Positions 1 to 10,107 of a DNA stretch of 64,000 bases are shown here, piece after piece (the first letter of the stretch is position 1; every line of letters starts with the position of its first letter). A program made the position numbers and the translations under genes. A model generated the notes under the pieces. That model did not search any database. It was not told the origin of the DNA and saw only the letters and a list, made by a program, of their open reading frames with translations. The stretch covers positions 263,769-327,768 of the forward strand of contig MU006223.1 of NCBI GenBank assembly GCA_010093685.1. Direction: 5' to 3'. Source of the DNA: Ophiobolus disseminans. Its lineage: Eukaryota > Ascomycota > Dothideomycetes > Pleosporales > Phaeosphaeriaceae.

Positions 1-263
1 TGATCTCGGAGCGGAGATCCCAACTTCTAGATACATCAGCGAAAGTGATCGTCGTCACGGGCGTGTCCGACTTGCCTGGTCTGGCGTCATCGTCGAAAGA
101 TGGGTATTTGCTGAGGTCATCATATCAGAGTGCAGTGCGCGAGGTGTTCATTTTCTTGCTGGTGGCTAACGGATTAGCATTTCTAGCCTCTTTCGGATTT
201 GAGCATAAGAATGTGAGAAAAGTTCAAGCAGAGTCCAAGGAGGAAGTAGATATTGTCGTGTAA
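1..263 (+). CDS. MFS transporter, C-terminal fragment (5' end outside window)
   Basis: The frame is open from base 3 to a TAA at 261-263 and has no convincing start, so this is the last exon or tail of a gene that begins outside the window. It encodes a short extracellular-type loop, one hydrophobic helix (VFIFLLVANGLAFLASF) and a charged cytoplasmic tail with the motif GFEHKNVR. This loop-helix-FGxEHK-charged-tail pattern is how many fungal drug:H+ antiporters of the DHA2 (14-spanner) group end. The call rests on that resemblance only. The gene is convergent with the SDR gene at 313-2025, with about 50 bases between stops. Confidence 0.55.
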   Translation, partial: ISERRSQLLDTSAKVIVVTGVSDLPGLASSSKDGYLLRSSYQSAVREVFIFLLVANGLAFLASFGFEHKNVRKVQAESKEEVDIVV

Positions 264-312
264 ATTATCAATGTAGCGTAGTTCACATCTGCAAATACAG
301 AAGGTTGTAGTT

Positions 313-2025
313 TCAGCCCCTGCCCACGCCTGGATCCACTTGCACCGCGCCGTAATGCTTCAAAAACCGGCCCCAGATCACCTCGCCTTCTACCTCGCTG
401 AGGGCGATAGGCCACAGAACTCGACCAGCTCCATCTTCCCATCCGATTGGTCGTATACCATCAAATGCATCCTCGTACTCTGGTGCTGCACTCATATACC
501 CGGGATCCACAGTATTCATAGCGACTCTTCTGGTTTGCCATGCTGCAGCCGCCTCCGTCTCTGTTATCATGTTGAGTGCAGCTTTGGACATGTTGGTGTG
601 TACATGCTTTCCGCGTTTCGCAGTCGACTTTGTCCGGTCCTCGAAGATACCTTCTCGGGAGGAGACGTTGATGATGTACCCCTGCGGTTTAATGGATGAC
701 GGGGAGGTTGAATCGGTGCAGCCCATCAAAGGCAGAAGCTCGCGACATAGAATGAGTGGTACGAACGTGTTGACCGCGTGGGCGGACATTACGTCCTCGT
801 ATGGAATCTCAAAGAGAGACTGCACCCATGATGACTTCGAATAAGGTTCCAAATCCGTTGTGTAGCTCGCAGACACAAGTTCTTGTACCGTCTCCGCAGC
901 TTCTTCGACCGACGCTAGACTACCATGCGAAAACAGGCTCCCATTTGGGGCTTCGATGGCCAAAGGTAGCGCACCTCCTCTTACCCTCGATGTGTAAGTG
1001 CCTTCAATCAAAAGCACTTCGCTCTCAGTCTCATCTCGAAGCTGCTGCTCAAGATGTACAGCACGCTCTTCTTTCTTGACACTATCTGTCAGAGTTTGGG
1101 CTGCATTGTTTATCAGAAGACACAACTTTGCGTCGTCACCGCTCGCCCATGCTTGCAAGCATGACTTCGTCTCGCGGACCAGACTGAACGCATCTGACGC
1201 AGATCGGAAATCGGCTCCTACAATCCTTAGCCGATCTTTCCAATCGGCCGAGTCACTTTCATCCAGGTATCGCACAACGGCATCCCGAGGATATCGTGTC
1301 GTGGCAATGACACGCGCTCCACAACGTAGAAGACGAAGCACTGTATGGTAACCGAGATTTATACGCGCGCCAGTGACGAGCGCAGTAAAGCTCGATGGCA
1401 AGGTGAGTTTTGGTGGAGTGGAAAGCAAAGAGGAAGACGAGTTGAAGGCGCCACATGGGATGCACATCGATGGCTGTGCGGGATATGGGTTGGTGATGGT
1501 GATGCGACAAATGTAGCAGAGACGCTTGCGTGCAGTAGGGGGTAGCCGTGGGATGTTCGAAGAGGCATGGGTTTCGGAGACTTTATGCGCCGTTTCTTGC
1601 GGAGTAAGTTGCTGTTCCAGCCACGATGTAATGGCCTCGGCTGGTGTGTCTTTATGAATCACAGCGATCTCCTGGAGATGTGCGATGACTTTCAGCGCGG
1701 TCACAAGCTCAGAGGGTGCCAACGGTTCTGGTGCAATTTCCATATGCGCTGAAGTTCCACCATTGTCTAAGTACTTTCGAACCTTTCTCAGGATGTTGCC
1801 ATAGATCAGTCGCTTAATGTCATGGCTCAGACCGGGTATCGGCGCGAGATGCTCAGCAACGGCTTTTCCTTTTGGCGTATCGTAATCTTTGAGGTACCAA
1901 GCTACCCAGCTACAAGGTTGGCCAGCGTTGATGAGGGCTTCGTCGTCCCGTAAGCGAGTCGCAATATTTTCTTCCGTATTCGTGGACACGAAGTGCTGCG
2001 CGGTAAGAGGCGAAATGTGCGCCAT
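313..2025 (-). CDS. Short-chain dehydrogenase/reductase-like protein with N-terminal extension and zinc-ribbon-like cysteines
   Basis: An intronless reading frame of 570 residues starting at the ATG at 2025. Residues 1-165 form an extension without a recognised domain. C170-x2-C173 and C188-x2-C191 could bind one zinc. A Rossmann fold follows: glycine-rich TGARINLGYHT near 218, LLINNAAQ near 304-310 and NVSSREG near 453. The usual catalytic YxxxK is replaced by TNMSK (T477...K481), so the classical SDR tyrosine is absent while the lysine and the upstream serines remain. I recall a fungal/plant SDR group with a HTNMxKAALNM signature, so this may be a family trait and not a mutation. Substrate unknown; probably cytosolic because no signal peptide is seen. 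Low similarity to classical SDRs leaves open a non-enzymatic or altered role. Confidence 0.75.
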   Translation of the reverse strand: MAHISPLTAQHFVSTNTEENIATRLRDDEALINAGQPCSWVAWYLKDYDTPKGKAVAEHLAPIPGLSHDIKRLIYGNILRKVRKYLDNGGTSAHMEIAPEPLAPSELVTALKVIAHLQEIAVIHKDTPAEAITSWLEQQLTPQETAHKVSETHASSNIPRLPPTARKRLCYICRITITNPYPAQPSMCIPCGAFNSSSSLLSTPPKLTLPSSFTALVTGARINLGYHTVLRLLRCGARVIATTRYPRDAVVRYLDESDSADWKDRLRIVGADFRSASDAFSLVRETKSCLQAWASGDDAKLCLLINNAAQTLTDSVKKEERAVHLEQQLRDETESEVLLIEGTYTSRVRGGALPLAIEAPNGSLFSHGSLASVEEAAETVQELVSASYTTDLEPYSKSSWVQSLFEIPYEDVMSAHAVNTFVPLILCRELLPLMGCTDSTSPSSIKPQGYIINVSSREGIFEDRTKSTAKRGKHVHTNMSKAALNMITETEAAAAWQTRRVAMNTVDPGYMSAAPEYEDAFDGIRPIGWEDGAGRVLWPIALSEVEGEVIWGRFLKHYGAVQVDPGVGRG

Positions 2026-2491
2026 TGGTATAATAAGACAGTTTGGTGTCTAAAATGAAGTGCTTGTAAAGTAAAGGCAATCTTGATGATGTTATAACAG
2101 CTGTTCGTTGAGATTTAGGTTTGCTGATTGAAGTCAATTATAGCCAGGTGGTCGCTGATGGTGTCTCAGAATCCCATGACTCACGTGCAGGTTCCATCTA
2201 GCTCGTTCCAATTGATTCTGCGGTCGTGGTGTAACAAATGTGTCCATGGTGGTTTCCGGTGAACCAGGGCGCAGAAAGGGCGGCGTGTGGTCTGTGCACA
2301 ACAGCGATTGTCGTTTGTGAGTCAGATCTCATTCTCGCATATATACTCTTTGAACATCGCTGTTCTAAAAGATATCATTCATTGCACCTCCATTCTCTTT
2401 GCCCTGCGGAAACGATTAACGCCATCAAATCAGCATTTCCGAAGCTGTCCACGGGTGGTGTGCCCTCGCCGCACCGGCAGAATACCTAGGT

Positions 2492-3775
2492 ATGACACAG
2501 CCTAGTCATTTCAAGCGCATCGCGCGAGACCTCGAAAAGTTGCCATGTGAACTGTACGTGGTATTTTCTCTCCATTCATTTCCCTATACATTCGAGATAC
2601 TGACTTGTGCGTATAGTCACGAAAGTGTACTAGTGGAGCTTGAATTTTCACAGCTCATTCGACTGTCCCAAAATGCCGGACCCCGGCTCCAATGGTCGCT
2701 CGAGAATAGTCTCTCGTCATGGGGTGTCTACTTCAAGGGAGGGAGTATGACGGAGCTACAGCGCCTTCTGCTTATCACCGACCGGGTCAAGAAACTGTGC
2801 TTCAGGTTGCCAAAGACTAAGGACGACCGACCACATGTCTTTGAAGATGGCTCTTTGTCATTCTTACAACGGCGAAATACAGACTGGAGCCTCAGCACCG
2901 CTTGCTATCCGCATACACAGAGGTTGATTCGCGACTATGAGGCGCTGTTCATCCACTGGCTCGCATCGCTCAACCATTTGGTGATCGACGCAACTTGGAA
3001 CACCTTTCATCATGGCTACCACAAGTACATCAAACCATGGAGCCCAAAGGTTGATGGTGCAGCAGAGGTATTTGAGCTGGTGCCTCATCTGGGCAAACTC
3101 GTGCCCAACAGCTACAGCCTCGAACACGAAATGCGAATGGCTTTCTCCATTGATGATTTAGCGAGTTTCATCGATGCCTTCCAAAAGCTACGTCTTATCA
3201 GGGCAGAGGCGTTGGCTGCGGAACTATGCCGTCTTGCAGATATATATTCGGCCCTCCCGGCGCTTGTAAAGACACCGTTTGCGCCTCAAACTCCTAGCCC
3301 CAACAAGAAGCATATACCAGACAACCTGCGATTCGACGCCCAAAAATTAATCAAAAGGGCGATAAATGGGAGGTGGACCGACAAGGAGCTTTCGAGATAC
3401 CGCTTCAGATTTCCTTTCACTGCGCTTGTCCCATTCGATTGGACGACGACGCTATTCAACAAAGTATGGAAGGACGACGCTGCAGCAATTCCCGAAGATA
3501 TTATGGCAAAGTACAGGATGGTAATTGAGGAAGCACCCCTCTGGGTGACGAACATGTCAGCTAGCATGCGGTCACAACTCAAGAGTATGACTGAGCTCGA
3601 GCAAAGGGCTTTAGGCGCAGCATTGCCCCTCTGCAAACCGATCTTCAAGGAAGTTGGCGAGGCCTACATGCCGCATCCCGAGCAGGTGAAGTGGCTGGAG
3701 GCCTTTGCTGAGATCGTTGCGTTGATGCAGGAAAATTACCCCAGCGTGGTTGACGATATCAACACGGAGCGTTGA
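2492..3775 (+). CDS. Hypothetical protein with one small intron
   Basis: The frame is open from the ATG at 2492 to a TGA at 3773-3775. A segment at 2554-2616 begins GTACGT, ends GTATAG and is 63 nt long. Removing it keeps the frame and deletes a hydrophobic stretch that looks intronic, giving about 406 residues. The spliced protein reads ...KLPCEL-HESVLVELEF and is largely helical and hydrophilic, rich in Leu and charged residues, without a signal peptide or membrane helix. I do not recognise the family. The start ATG overlaps the last base of a perfect 10-bp palindrome (TACCTAGGTA, 2483-2492), so a slightly different transcript start is possible. Confidence 0.6.
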   Translation: MTQPSHFKRIARDLEKLPCELYVVFSLHSFPYTFEILTCAYSHESVLVELEFSQLIRLSQNAGPRLQWSLENSLSSWGVYFKGGSMTELQRLLLITDRVKKLCFRLPKTKDDRPHVFEDGSLSFLQRRNTDWSLSTACYPHTQRLIRDYEALFIHWLASLNHLVIDATWNTFHHGYHKYIKPWSPKVDGAAEVFELVPHLGKLVPNSYSLEHEMRMAFSIDDLASFIDAFQKLRLIRAEALAAELCRLADIYSALPALVKTPFAPQTPSPNKKHIPDNLRFDAQKLIKRAINGRWTDKELSRYRFRFPFTALVPFDWTTTLFNKVWKDDAAAIPEDIMAKYRMVIEEAPLWVTNMSASMRSQLKSMTELEQRALGAALPLCKPIFKEVGEAYMPHPEQVKWLEAFAEIVALMQENYPSVVDDINTER

Positions 3776-4328
3776 TAGGAAGTCCAGGGCTTATCATGTT
3801 GTTCCTCAACGCTCCATTCTATTTTGCGGTTGCGGGCTGCTTTAATGACAATCCTTTCCGAATATATGCAATCAAACTCATGAATTAACGACTGATTAGA
3901 CGAGACTCTAGAGACATATAGGCGCTTGTGATACATGCGACTAGAAAGCTGCATCGCCTTTTATGCATCTGCATCCTCATATGCAAGCTCTTGCTAAATG
4001 CTGGCGATTGCGCATGAACCTATAAAGGAGTTTCGTCACCGACGGATTCAACATAAACCTCCACATTTGAGATGAACTGCCGTCGACATAAAAATACCTT
4101 GCATGCCGCTACATGGTTCAGAGAGTGCCTCGCTTATAAGCTTCCCAATAACAAGCATCAATCTAAACAATGTACGGGGTCGATCGTTTACCGGCAAAAC
4201 AACACCACTAACATGTTTGATGACGATGATATAGTGTTGCAAGTAGACATACATATACAAAAACTGCTCGCTGAGCAAGACCTACGATTTCCTTGACTCC
4301 CTGACGAAAGAAACGCAACTCAAGCATA
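3776..4328. other. Intergenic region, nothing identified
   Basis: About 550 bases between two same-strand genes. Only short, compositionally random open frames occur. The promoter of the secreted-protein gene at 4329 must lie here, but no clear element stands out. Confidence 0.5.
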
Positions 4329-5189
4329 ATGGTCCACCTACGCCACAACGCTGCACTCGCAGCCATCCTAACCCTCACACCCTCTGCATCAGCAGCAGAC
4401 TGCACCCGCGACGGCCTCCTCTCCGCAGCACATTCCTACCTCGCCGCTCAAACCGCCGGCAAACCCAGCACCCTCCTCCTCTCCTCAAACTTCACATATC
4501 AGCAAAACAACAAAGTCTCCGCCATCGCCAGCGGCCTCCTCTCCACCGCCTACCCCATCGCCCTCAACCGCTCAACAGCAGACACCACCGCCTGCGCATC
4601 CTACACAATGTGGATCAGCACCGCGGGCGCCAAACCGTTCGTCGTGTCCACGCAGATTCGCCACGCGAATAACGACACCAGCTCGATTGCGATGATCGAT
4701 ACGGTGTCTGCTACAACGGGCGATTTGTTCTTCGATGCGAAAAAGACGCTGGGGTATATACAGAAAGAGGACTGGACGGATATACCGGTTGGGAAGAGGC
4801 CAAGTCGCGAGTTGTTGAAGAAGGTTGGAGATGGGTATCTGGATATGTGGACTGATGCAAAGGCTGCGGATAGTATTCCGTGGGGAACGGAGTGTGAGAG
4901 AGTTGAAGGCAGTCGTATGTTACGGACCGTGCTCTTGGAAATGATATGACAGCGCTGATATTTGACATTAGAGTACACGAATCCGTGTGGCAAGACCTTG
5001 CCGCGAGGTGGAAGTAAGAAGAACAATGGCTTGAGACGGTATGTCATCGACGAGGTTATGGGAAGCGTCGATGTGCTTTGTCAGTTCGATAGTTTGGGCG
5101 CGTGGCCGGATAGCCATGAGGTGAGGGTTGTAGATGGGAAAGTCAAGTATGTGCATACTGTGACAAATATGAGGGGAGTTGGAACATGA
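4329..5189 (+). CDS. Small secreted protein, DUF8021-like
   Basis: Two exons, 4329-4914 and 4972-5189, flank a 57-nt intron with donor GTATGT and acceptor TTAG. Joined they give 267 residues, and the junction reads GS-Q-YTNPCG in frame. The N terminus (basic residues, then [16 protein letters not shown]) is a signal peptide, with mature Cys soon after at ADCTRDG. The product has several NxS/T sites (NFT, NRS, NDT) and few cysteines, consistent with an exported glycoprotein. The pattern of an N-terminal CTRxxLL motif, an [11 protein letters not shown] segment and a C-terminal NPCGxxxPRGG followed by VDEVxGSVD resembles fungal secreted proteins with the DUF8021 domain; function unknown. First-exon codon usage is strongly C-ending. 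Confidence 0.8.
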
Positions 5190-5274
5190 AAGATTGGAAT
5201 TCCCGATGCGGAACATACATTGAACACTCAGACGTTATTGAAGAGTCCGAACGGCTCGTATTATTCGTCTACTC

Positions 5275-5963
5275 CTATTTGATTTCCGAGCTCTTAACAA
5301 CGGTTCCAAACACGTCTGCCAGCTCGGCTAGTGCTACGCGCGTGACCTCATCGCCTTTGACACCGGGAATGTCGCGATCGCCAATGCCATCCTCAACCTG
5401 ATAGTTTTCATCAGCCTTTTTTTGTCATTAATCGAGGGACTTGACTGTACATACCAGGATAACTTCATAGCCCTTTTGGAACGCCTCACGAGCTGTGGTA
5501 GAGACGCAAACGTGAGCCATGTAACCAGTTAAGACAAGCTTCTTGACACCCCACGACTCTAATGTCTGCTGAAGCGATGTCTGTTCGAAACTGCCGGGGA
5601 AATTTTTCCAGATGGTGGTTTCGCCGTCCTACATGCACGCATCAGTGAATTCCATCGTTCGTCCCTTTAAGAATTGCTCACCTTGGCTTTCAGCTCCTTG
5701 AACTCCTCTGCAAGGTCGGTGTTTGGCGTGAAGATCGGTGCGCCTTCGGGTGTCTGATGGAGCACGTGTATGACCTTTCCGCCTGCCGTACGATACTTCT
5801 CGAGCAGTTCCGCAATGACCTTTGTACTTGCTGCAGCGTTCGTGACCGTCAGCGCGCCGGAAGCGTACTCATTCTGAGCATCGATGATGATGAGAGCACT
5901 GTCGGAAGTGGATGCGGTGCTAGCGGGCATGCCAAGAAGGTCGCGGAAGGAGGTAGGCGCCAT
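5275..5963 (-). CDS. Isochorismatase-family cysteine hydrolase
   Basis: Three exons on the minus strand: 5963-5682, 5628-5455 and 5397-5275. The introns have donors GTGAGC and GTATGT and acceptors TAG and CAG. The spliced protein is 192 residues, typical for the family. The catalytic triad can be placed: Asp in [11 protein letters not shown], a Lys in the central region and the nucleophilic Cys in [13 protein letters not shown]. These enzymes hydrolyse isochorismate, nicotinamide or other amides; the substrate here cannot be read from sequence. An in-frame ATG at 6020 would add 19 residues, but the start at 5963 ([10 protein letters not shown]) is preferred because it lies just before the conserved core. 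No targeting signal, so probably cytosolic. Confidence 0.85.
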
Positions 5964-6557
5964 TGTGAAAATGAGGTGTCTTGTGATGGATATAGTAATG
6001 AAAAGTTTGAACGAGGGCAATCGAATCTTAAGTAGAAGAGTTCGATGGAGATTCAGTCATGGCGGGAGAAGATGTGTCAGGATTGGCGATGGTGTGTTGA
6101 TGATGGCGTACCCCGCATCGCCAGCGTACCTGCGTTTTGCATGACGCTTTTGGACCGCGGCAAGAGCCGATTGCGATGTCTCCGGCATGCAGACCCACAC
6201 ACTTCCCGATTAGGATGCTAAAGTGAGAAGAAATGTGGGTCGGACGATGGAAAGCCGTGTAATGCGTTGAGTAATCATTTTATCCTTACTAAGCTGATCG
6301 TACCTAGGTAGAAACCTCCCATCTGTTAGTCGACGGAAGAAGTCGACTTCCCCACTACAGTGGAATTGCAACCGCTCTTATTCTTTTGACAGCAACATAG
6401 ACTTCGGACTCGAAATTTATTTTGATCCACATACCAGTACCGGTATACTCTTTACAGCGCTGTGTGTTGAACTTCGACGTTATGAGTGGCAAGTGGTAAC
6501 ATGCCACCTTCGAGCATGATGGTGGCTGCGAGATCAACTTTGTTGCTTGCAGCTGAC
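5964..6557. other. Intergenic region preceding the transposon
   Basis: No supported gene. It contains an exact TACCTAGGTA palindrome at 6301-6310 and ends at the TA (6558-6559) used as target by the adjacent Tc1-like element. Confidence 0.5.
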
Positions 6558-6559
6558 TA

Positions 6560-6596
6560 CGAAGGAGCTCGTTTTTATTGAGTCAACGCATGGGCC
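6560..6596 (+). repeat. Left terminal inverted repeat of the Tc1-like element
   Basis: 37 bases identical to the reverse complement of 8220-8256, directly after the TA at 6558-6559. Confidence 0.95.
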
Positions 6597-6689
6597 CCAC
6601 CCCATCAATCCTCAGATTGTGCGCATTACACCCACACCACTTTTTACAACCCAATAACCTTTTATCCACATATCTAAATTACACAAACA

Positions 6690-8065
6690 ATGCTAATATC
6701 TTGTTGCAAGCCTTACGCCTACAAGGCCCAGGTTAAGAAACCAAAAAAAAAAACCAAAAGGCGGGAGCTCAGTGCAGTGGAGCGCGTGTTCTGTTGTGGT
6801 GCAGTCATTGGAGGTGGTGCAAGCCTTAAGGAGGTCTTTGAACACCTCCCCCCAACACCATCACAACTAGTGGTCTCTCTAGACTTGTGAAGAGAGTGAA
6901 AGAGAAAGCAGAAGAGTCTGGCCTGCAATTTTCAGACCCTCATCTCCATGAAACTGAGGTGGGGCGGGGGAGAAAAGAGCTGCTTTCTCTACAACAGAAG
7001 AAGGAAATTATTAAGATTGTAACCTCATGCCGCAACAACAGGGAGAAAGAGAGCTGGCAGGCAATCAAGGATAATGATTTCAAGAATATTGCACCTGATG
7101 TTAGCATTTTACTTTTTGAAAGTATCATGTATGAGGCTGGTTATTCAAGGAGGAAGCCAGGATGGAAGCCCCCGCTTACACAAGCTCAGAAAAAGGAGAG
7201 ACTTACGTGGGCTTTGGTCCACAACCCTGACCTAGAAGAGGAGTATGACAACAAGGGATACAACTTTAGACAGGTTGTATTCACTGATGAAACTCCTGCT
7301 TAAGTAGGGGACTAGTGTGGCATAGTTAGGACCTGGTGCAAGGAGGATGAAGTATATAAAGATGACGTCAAAAAGGACCGCAAACCCACAGGCTCAGCCC
7401 TCTAATTCTTTGGGGCTTTTAGATACGGTTATAAAGGTCCTTGCCACGCATATTATCATGAGACACAGGAAGAAATTGAGGCTGGGGAGAAGGCGTTAGT
7501 ATGGGAGAATAAGGTCACAAAAGCGCAGTCAAACAGCGCTCAGATAAGCGCTAGAAGAGCACTCCAAGTGCTTAATGAGGCTGATGTTAACCTCCGTCAC
7601 AACACTAGGAAGCTTCAGCATGTCAAGAAACATGATTACCACCGTGGTATCAGAACAAGGGGTGGGGTAGATGGGTATCATCACCATGAAGGTGCACTTA
7701 AGAAGATTGTTCCCTGGATTCAAGACCTTAAAAGACAAGGTATTCCATGTCTTTTACTTGAAGATGGAGCTCCTTCACATAAGCCACGTATCGCCAACAA
7801 CTACCTTACTGTTGAAAAGGTAGAGAAAATTGCATGGGTGGGTCACTCTCCAGATGTGAATGCATCTGAACATGCTTGGCCTATCCTGCGCCGCCATGTG
7901 ACAAGAGACTTCCCTCTCTCTCACACAGAGCAAGAAGTAGAGGCTCAATGGACACAGGCATGGGAAGATTTGAGTGTTGATAAGATCAACAAGTGGGTAG
8001 ATGGGGTGGCAGAGGTGGTGCGGCGCATTATCAGAAACAAGGGAAACAACAACTTTCATGGCTAG
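6690..8065 (+). pseudogene. Tc1-like DD34E transposase, inactivated
   Basis: The coding remnant starts at ATG 6690 with a basic, helix-turn-helix-like segment (RRELSAVERV...GASLKEVFEHL). A frameshift near 6865 moves it into the frame carrying SGLSRLVKRVKEKAEESG. That frame continues to 8065 but holds three stop codons near 7301, 7313 and 7403. The catalytic triad is still legible: first Asp in VVFTDETPA, second in LLLEDGAPSH, and Glu in GHSPDVNASEHAW, with 34 residues between the second Asp and the Glu (DD34E, Tc1 group). Two or more of the stops could come from CAA/CAG to TAA/TAG changes, but the ancestral codons are not known. It cannot yield a full transposase as written. Confidence 0.9.
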
Positions 8066-8219
8066 TTGCAACACCAGAAAAGCTTGGAAAACCTGCTTTA
8101 TCATACAATTTAGTAGCCTCATCAATTTCAGCTTATTTGAATATGTAGCGTGGTTGCAAACATCTGATTTGTGAGGCAGATTGCTGGTGCGCAGATGCGA
8201 GATCGCATTTTGGTGGGGT

Positions 8220-8256
8220 GGCCCATGCGTTGACTCAATAAAAACGAGCTCCTTCG
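8220..8256 (-). repeat. Right terminal inverted repeat of the Tc1-like element
   Basis: Reverse complement of 6560-6596, all 37 bases matching; followed by TA at 8257-8258. Confidence 0.95.
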
Positions 8257-8258
8257 TA

Positions 8259-8980
8259 CCACATAACTTACCTGCTCGCATTAGTGTCTATACTAATTAA
8301 GCAGCTAGCCAATAAGCATCTTTTCTATCGCTTGCGACATTGCAGACGCCGACAATGGTGCCGTCGTGCTCCTCTATCCACTCTCAATTTTCATTACATC
8401 CTCGTAATCCTTGCCTTCCTGAAAGAATGTCAGTTCTTCGTTATCACTGTTCAAACTGTCTTGTTCTTCAACGTCATCTGCAGTGCCGTTTATGCCATCT
8501 TCGTGTTTGTCGTCGCTGTCCGGTTTGTCCGAGCGACTCACAACATGGATATCCGAAACGCTGACTGATTGAAGACGCGACACCACTATGAACTAAGTAA
8601 GACGCTCTTTCAGTCAGATCACATCGTCGATAATGTGACCAACATTAATCGTCTCAGCAACAAGGTTGCATGAACGCCAACAAGTCCTGACAACATTATG
8701 GTATACTGTGCAGTTCCTAATTTGAGCTTTCCAAGGTTCACATAACAGAATGACCGGTCAACTGGAACTGCAGAACGTCTTTGTGCTTATTCTACCAACG
8801 CCGCACTATTTACCAAACACGCCAAGCGCCACCTAAATCGCGACTGTGGGTCCATGTACGCCATTACATTCTGTTCCGGCCAGCAAAGTCGTGGCAGTAT
8901 CCTGATCCGCGCACAGCCATCGCGCCGCTCCTGATAATAGTCAGTACAACCCATTATCATCATTGTACAACAGTACCAAG
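8259..8980. other. Non-coding or decayed sequence, nothing identified
   Basis: About 720 bases with only short frames. The most protein-like is a minus-strand acidic stretch at 8374-8586 (rich in Ser, Asp and Glu), which lacks a recognisable domain and is not called as a gene. Confidence 0.4.
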
Positions 8981-9205
8981 TCACAAGTACGTCCTCCCAC
9001 CCGGCGCCGCCTCCCTGATCTCGCGCAAATGCTTGCGATGCTCCTGGATGACCTTCGGCTTTGTCCTTTCGACCTCGCCCTGGCGTAATGCGTAGGAGTA
9101 CCACGTCTTGAAGCAGTCTTTCTGGGCGGCTGTTGGATAGCGCACACCTTTCGCGCGATGCGCTTGAAGTACTATGGATTCGAGCGAGCGAATAGCGGCG
9201 GGCAT
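8981..9205 (-). CDS. Small hypothetical protein (74 residues)
   Basis: ATG at 9205 (MPAAIRSLESIVLQAHRAKG) runs to a TGA at 8981-8983. The product is short, basic and helical, with a WYSYALRQGEVERTKP segment and a C-terminal HRKHLREIREAAPGG. The look is that of small mitochondrial or ribosome-associated factors, but no family is recognised, so the function is left open. The frame extends upstream to 9253 without another ATG. Continuous charged-amphipathic composition argues for a real gene more than its length does. Confidence 0.45.
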   Translation of the reverse strand: MPAAIRSLESIVLQAHRAKGVRYPTAAQKDCFKTWYSYALRQGEVERTKPKVIQEHRKHLREIREAAPGGRTYL

Positions 9206-9479
9206 CGTGTTGGTGGGTATGATGAGAAGGGTGCCTAGCTGGAGTATCGCCAACCTGTAGCTATATCCTTGATGATTCGGAACGGATGATATGGTCTACA
9301 GCACTCGGCGTCCGAACTCCGAACAAGGACAGTGGCTCCGAGGAAAGCTCCGGTCACGTGACGGCTGTTGGCTGTCGAGAGAAACAATCTTATCTTGGAT
9401 ACTGTAGCTCAGTTCCGGGATAGGAACGGCGCAGAGGGTATTGTAAGAAAAGCGAGTGGAAAGCAATAGTGCAATGGCT
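9206..9479. other. Short intergenic region, nothing identified
   Basis: No supported coding or RNA feature; probable promoter region of the small minus-strand gene at 8981-9205. Confidence 0.35.
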
Positions 9480-9483
9480 GACC

Positions 9484-10045
9484 TCAACGTTTTATTCCTC
9501 GATCCGGCTCTCCATTCACATCTCCGCTTTCGTGATACAGCGCCTTCTGCAAGCATTCCCAGCAAGCCCACAACGCAGCCACCATCACTATGATTGCGCT
9601 ACAGCTTACGGATCCGCAGACCGCTACCTTCCATTCGCCCAATTGCTCCGATTTGTTCCTAAATGACCCTTCATCGTGCGTTCTGACCATGCATCTCGTT
9701 GGAACCTAGGCTTGAGTTGAGGTAACATCTGCACCATCCCGTATTGGTGTAATAACAAAGACTCTTCTATAGATGCTGAGCTGATTGTGTCGTGGACTGA
9801 GCGCGCCAGGAAAGCTGGACCAAACCTTGAGAACTTCTTCGATCTGCTGCACAGATGTGACATCAGGCCCAACCTGTGCGGAGGGAAAATTCGGCTCCGC
9901 ATTTAGCTTGCGGTGCTCTTGATCTTGAGGTGTTCAGGAACCGCAGCACTGTTCGGGGCTGATGATGCGTGAGTTGCGGGGTAAGTCGGTACGAATCGGA
10001 ACGCCCCCAGTAAGCCACTAAAACGGATCTGAGAACATGTTGATA
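9484..10045 (-). pseudogene. Possible decayed gene of unknown family
   Basis: On the minus strand a protein-like stretch (GLLGAFRFVPTYPATHASS...) reaches a stop at about 9904. In the next frame it continues with NAEPNFPSAQVGPDVTSVQQ and IYRRVFVITPIRDGADV, up to a stop near 9710. A further open stretch with a hydrophobic segment (SCSAIIVMVAALWACWECL) runs to 9484. Composition suggests one formerly coding region with a frameshift and a stop, but introns could also explain part of it. No start is convincing and the family is unknown. Confidence 0.25.
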
Positions 10046-10107
10046 GTTGAAGTAAATTTTCAGGGGGATAGGTGTTGAAGGAGAAGATTGCTATTTCCAG
10101 CCTTACT

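Larger units (their letters stand above)
6560..8256 (+). mobile_element. Tc1/mariner-type DNA transposon, non-autonomous (degenerate transposase)
   Basis: A 1,697-bp element bounded by perfect 37-bp terminal inverted repeats (6560-6596 and 8220-8256) that begin CGAAGGAGCTCG. On both sides the element abuts the dinucleotide TA (6558-6559 and 8257-8258), the hallmark target duplication of Tc1/mariner elements. Beyond the 37 bp the two ends keep a related ACCCCA block offset by 2 bases. Inside lies a broken transposase on the plus strand. Perfect repeats with a decayed coding region suggest either recent cross-mobilisation or selective decay of coding sequence. No host gene is visibly split by the insertion. 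Confidence 0.93.

Noticed and set aside
1..6020. Secondary-metabolite cluster (MFS, SDR, hydrolase together)
   Set aside because: No backbone synthase, cluster regulator or P450 is present, and the SDR lacks the catalytic Tyr; co-location alone is weak.
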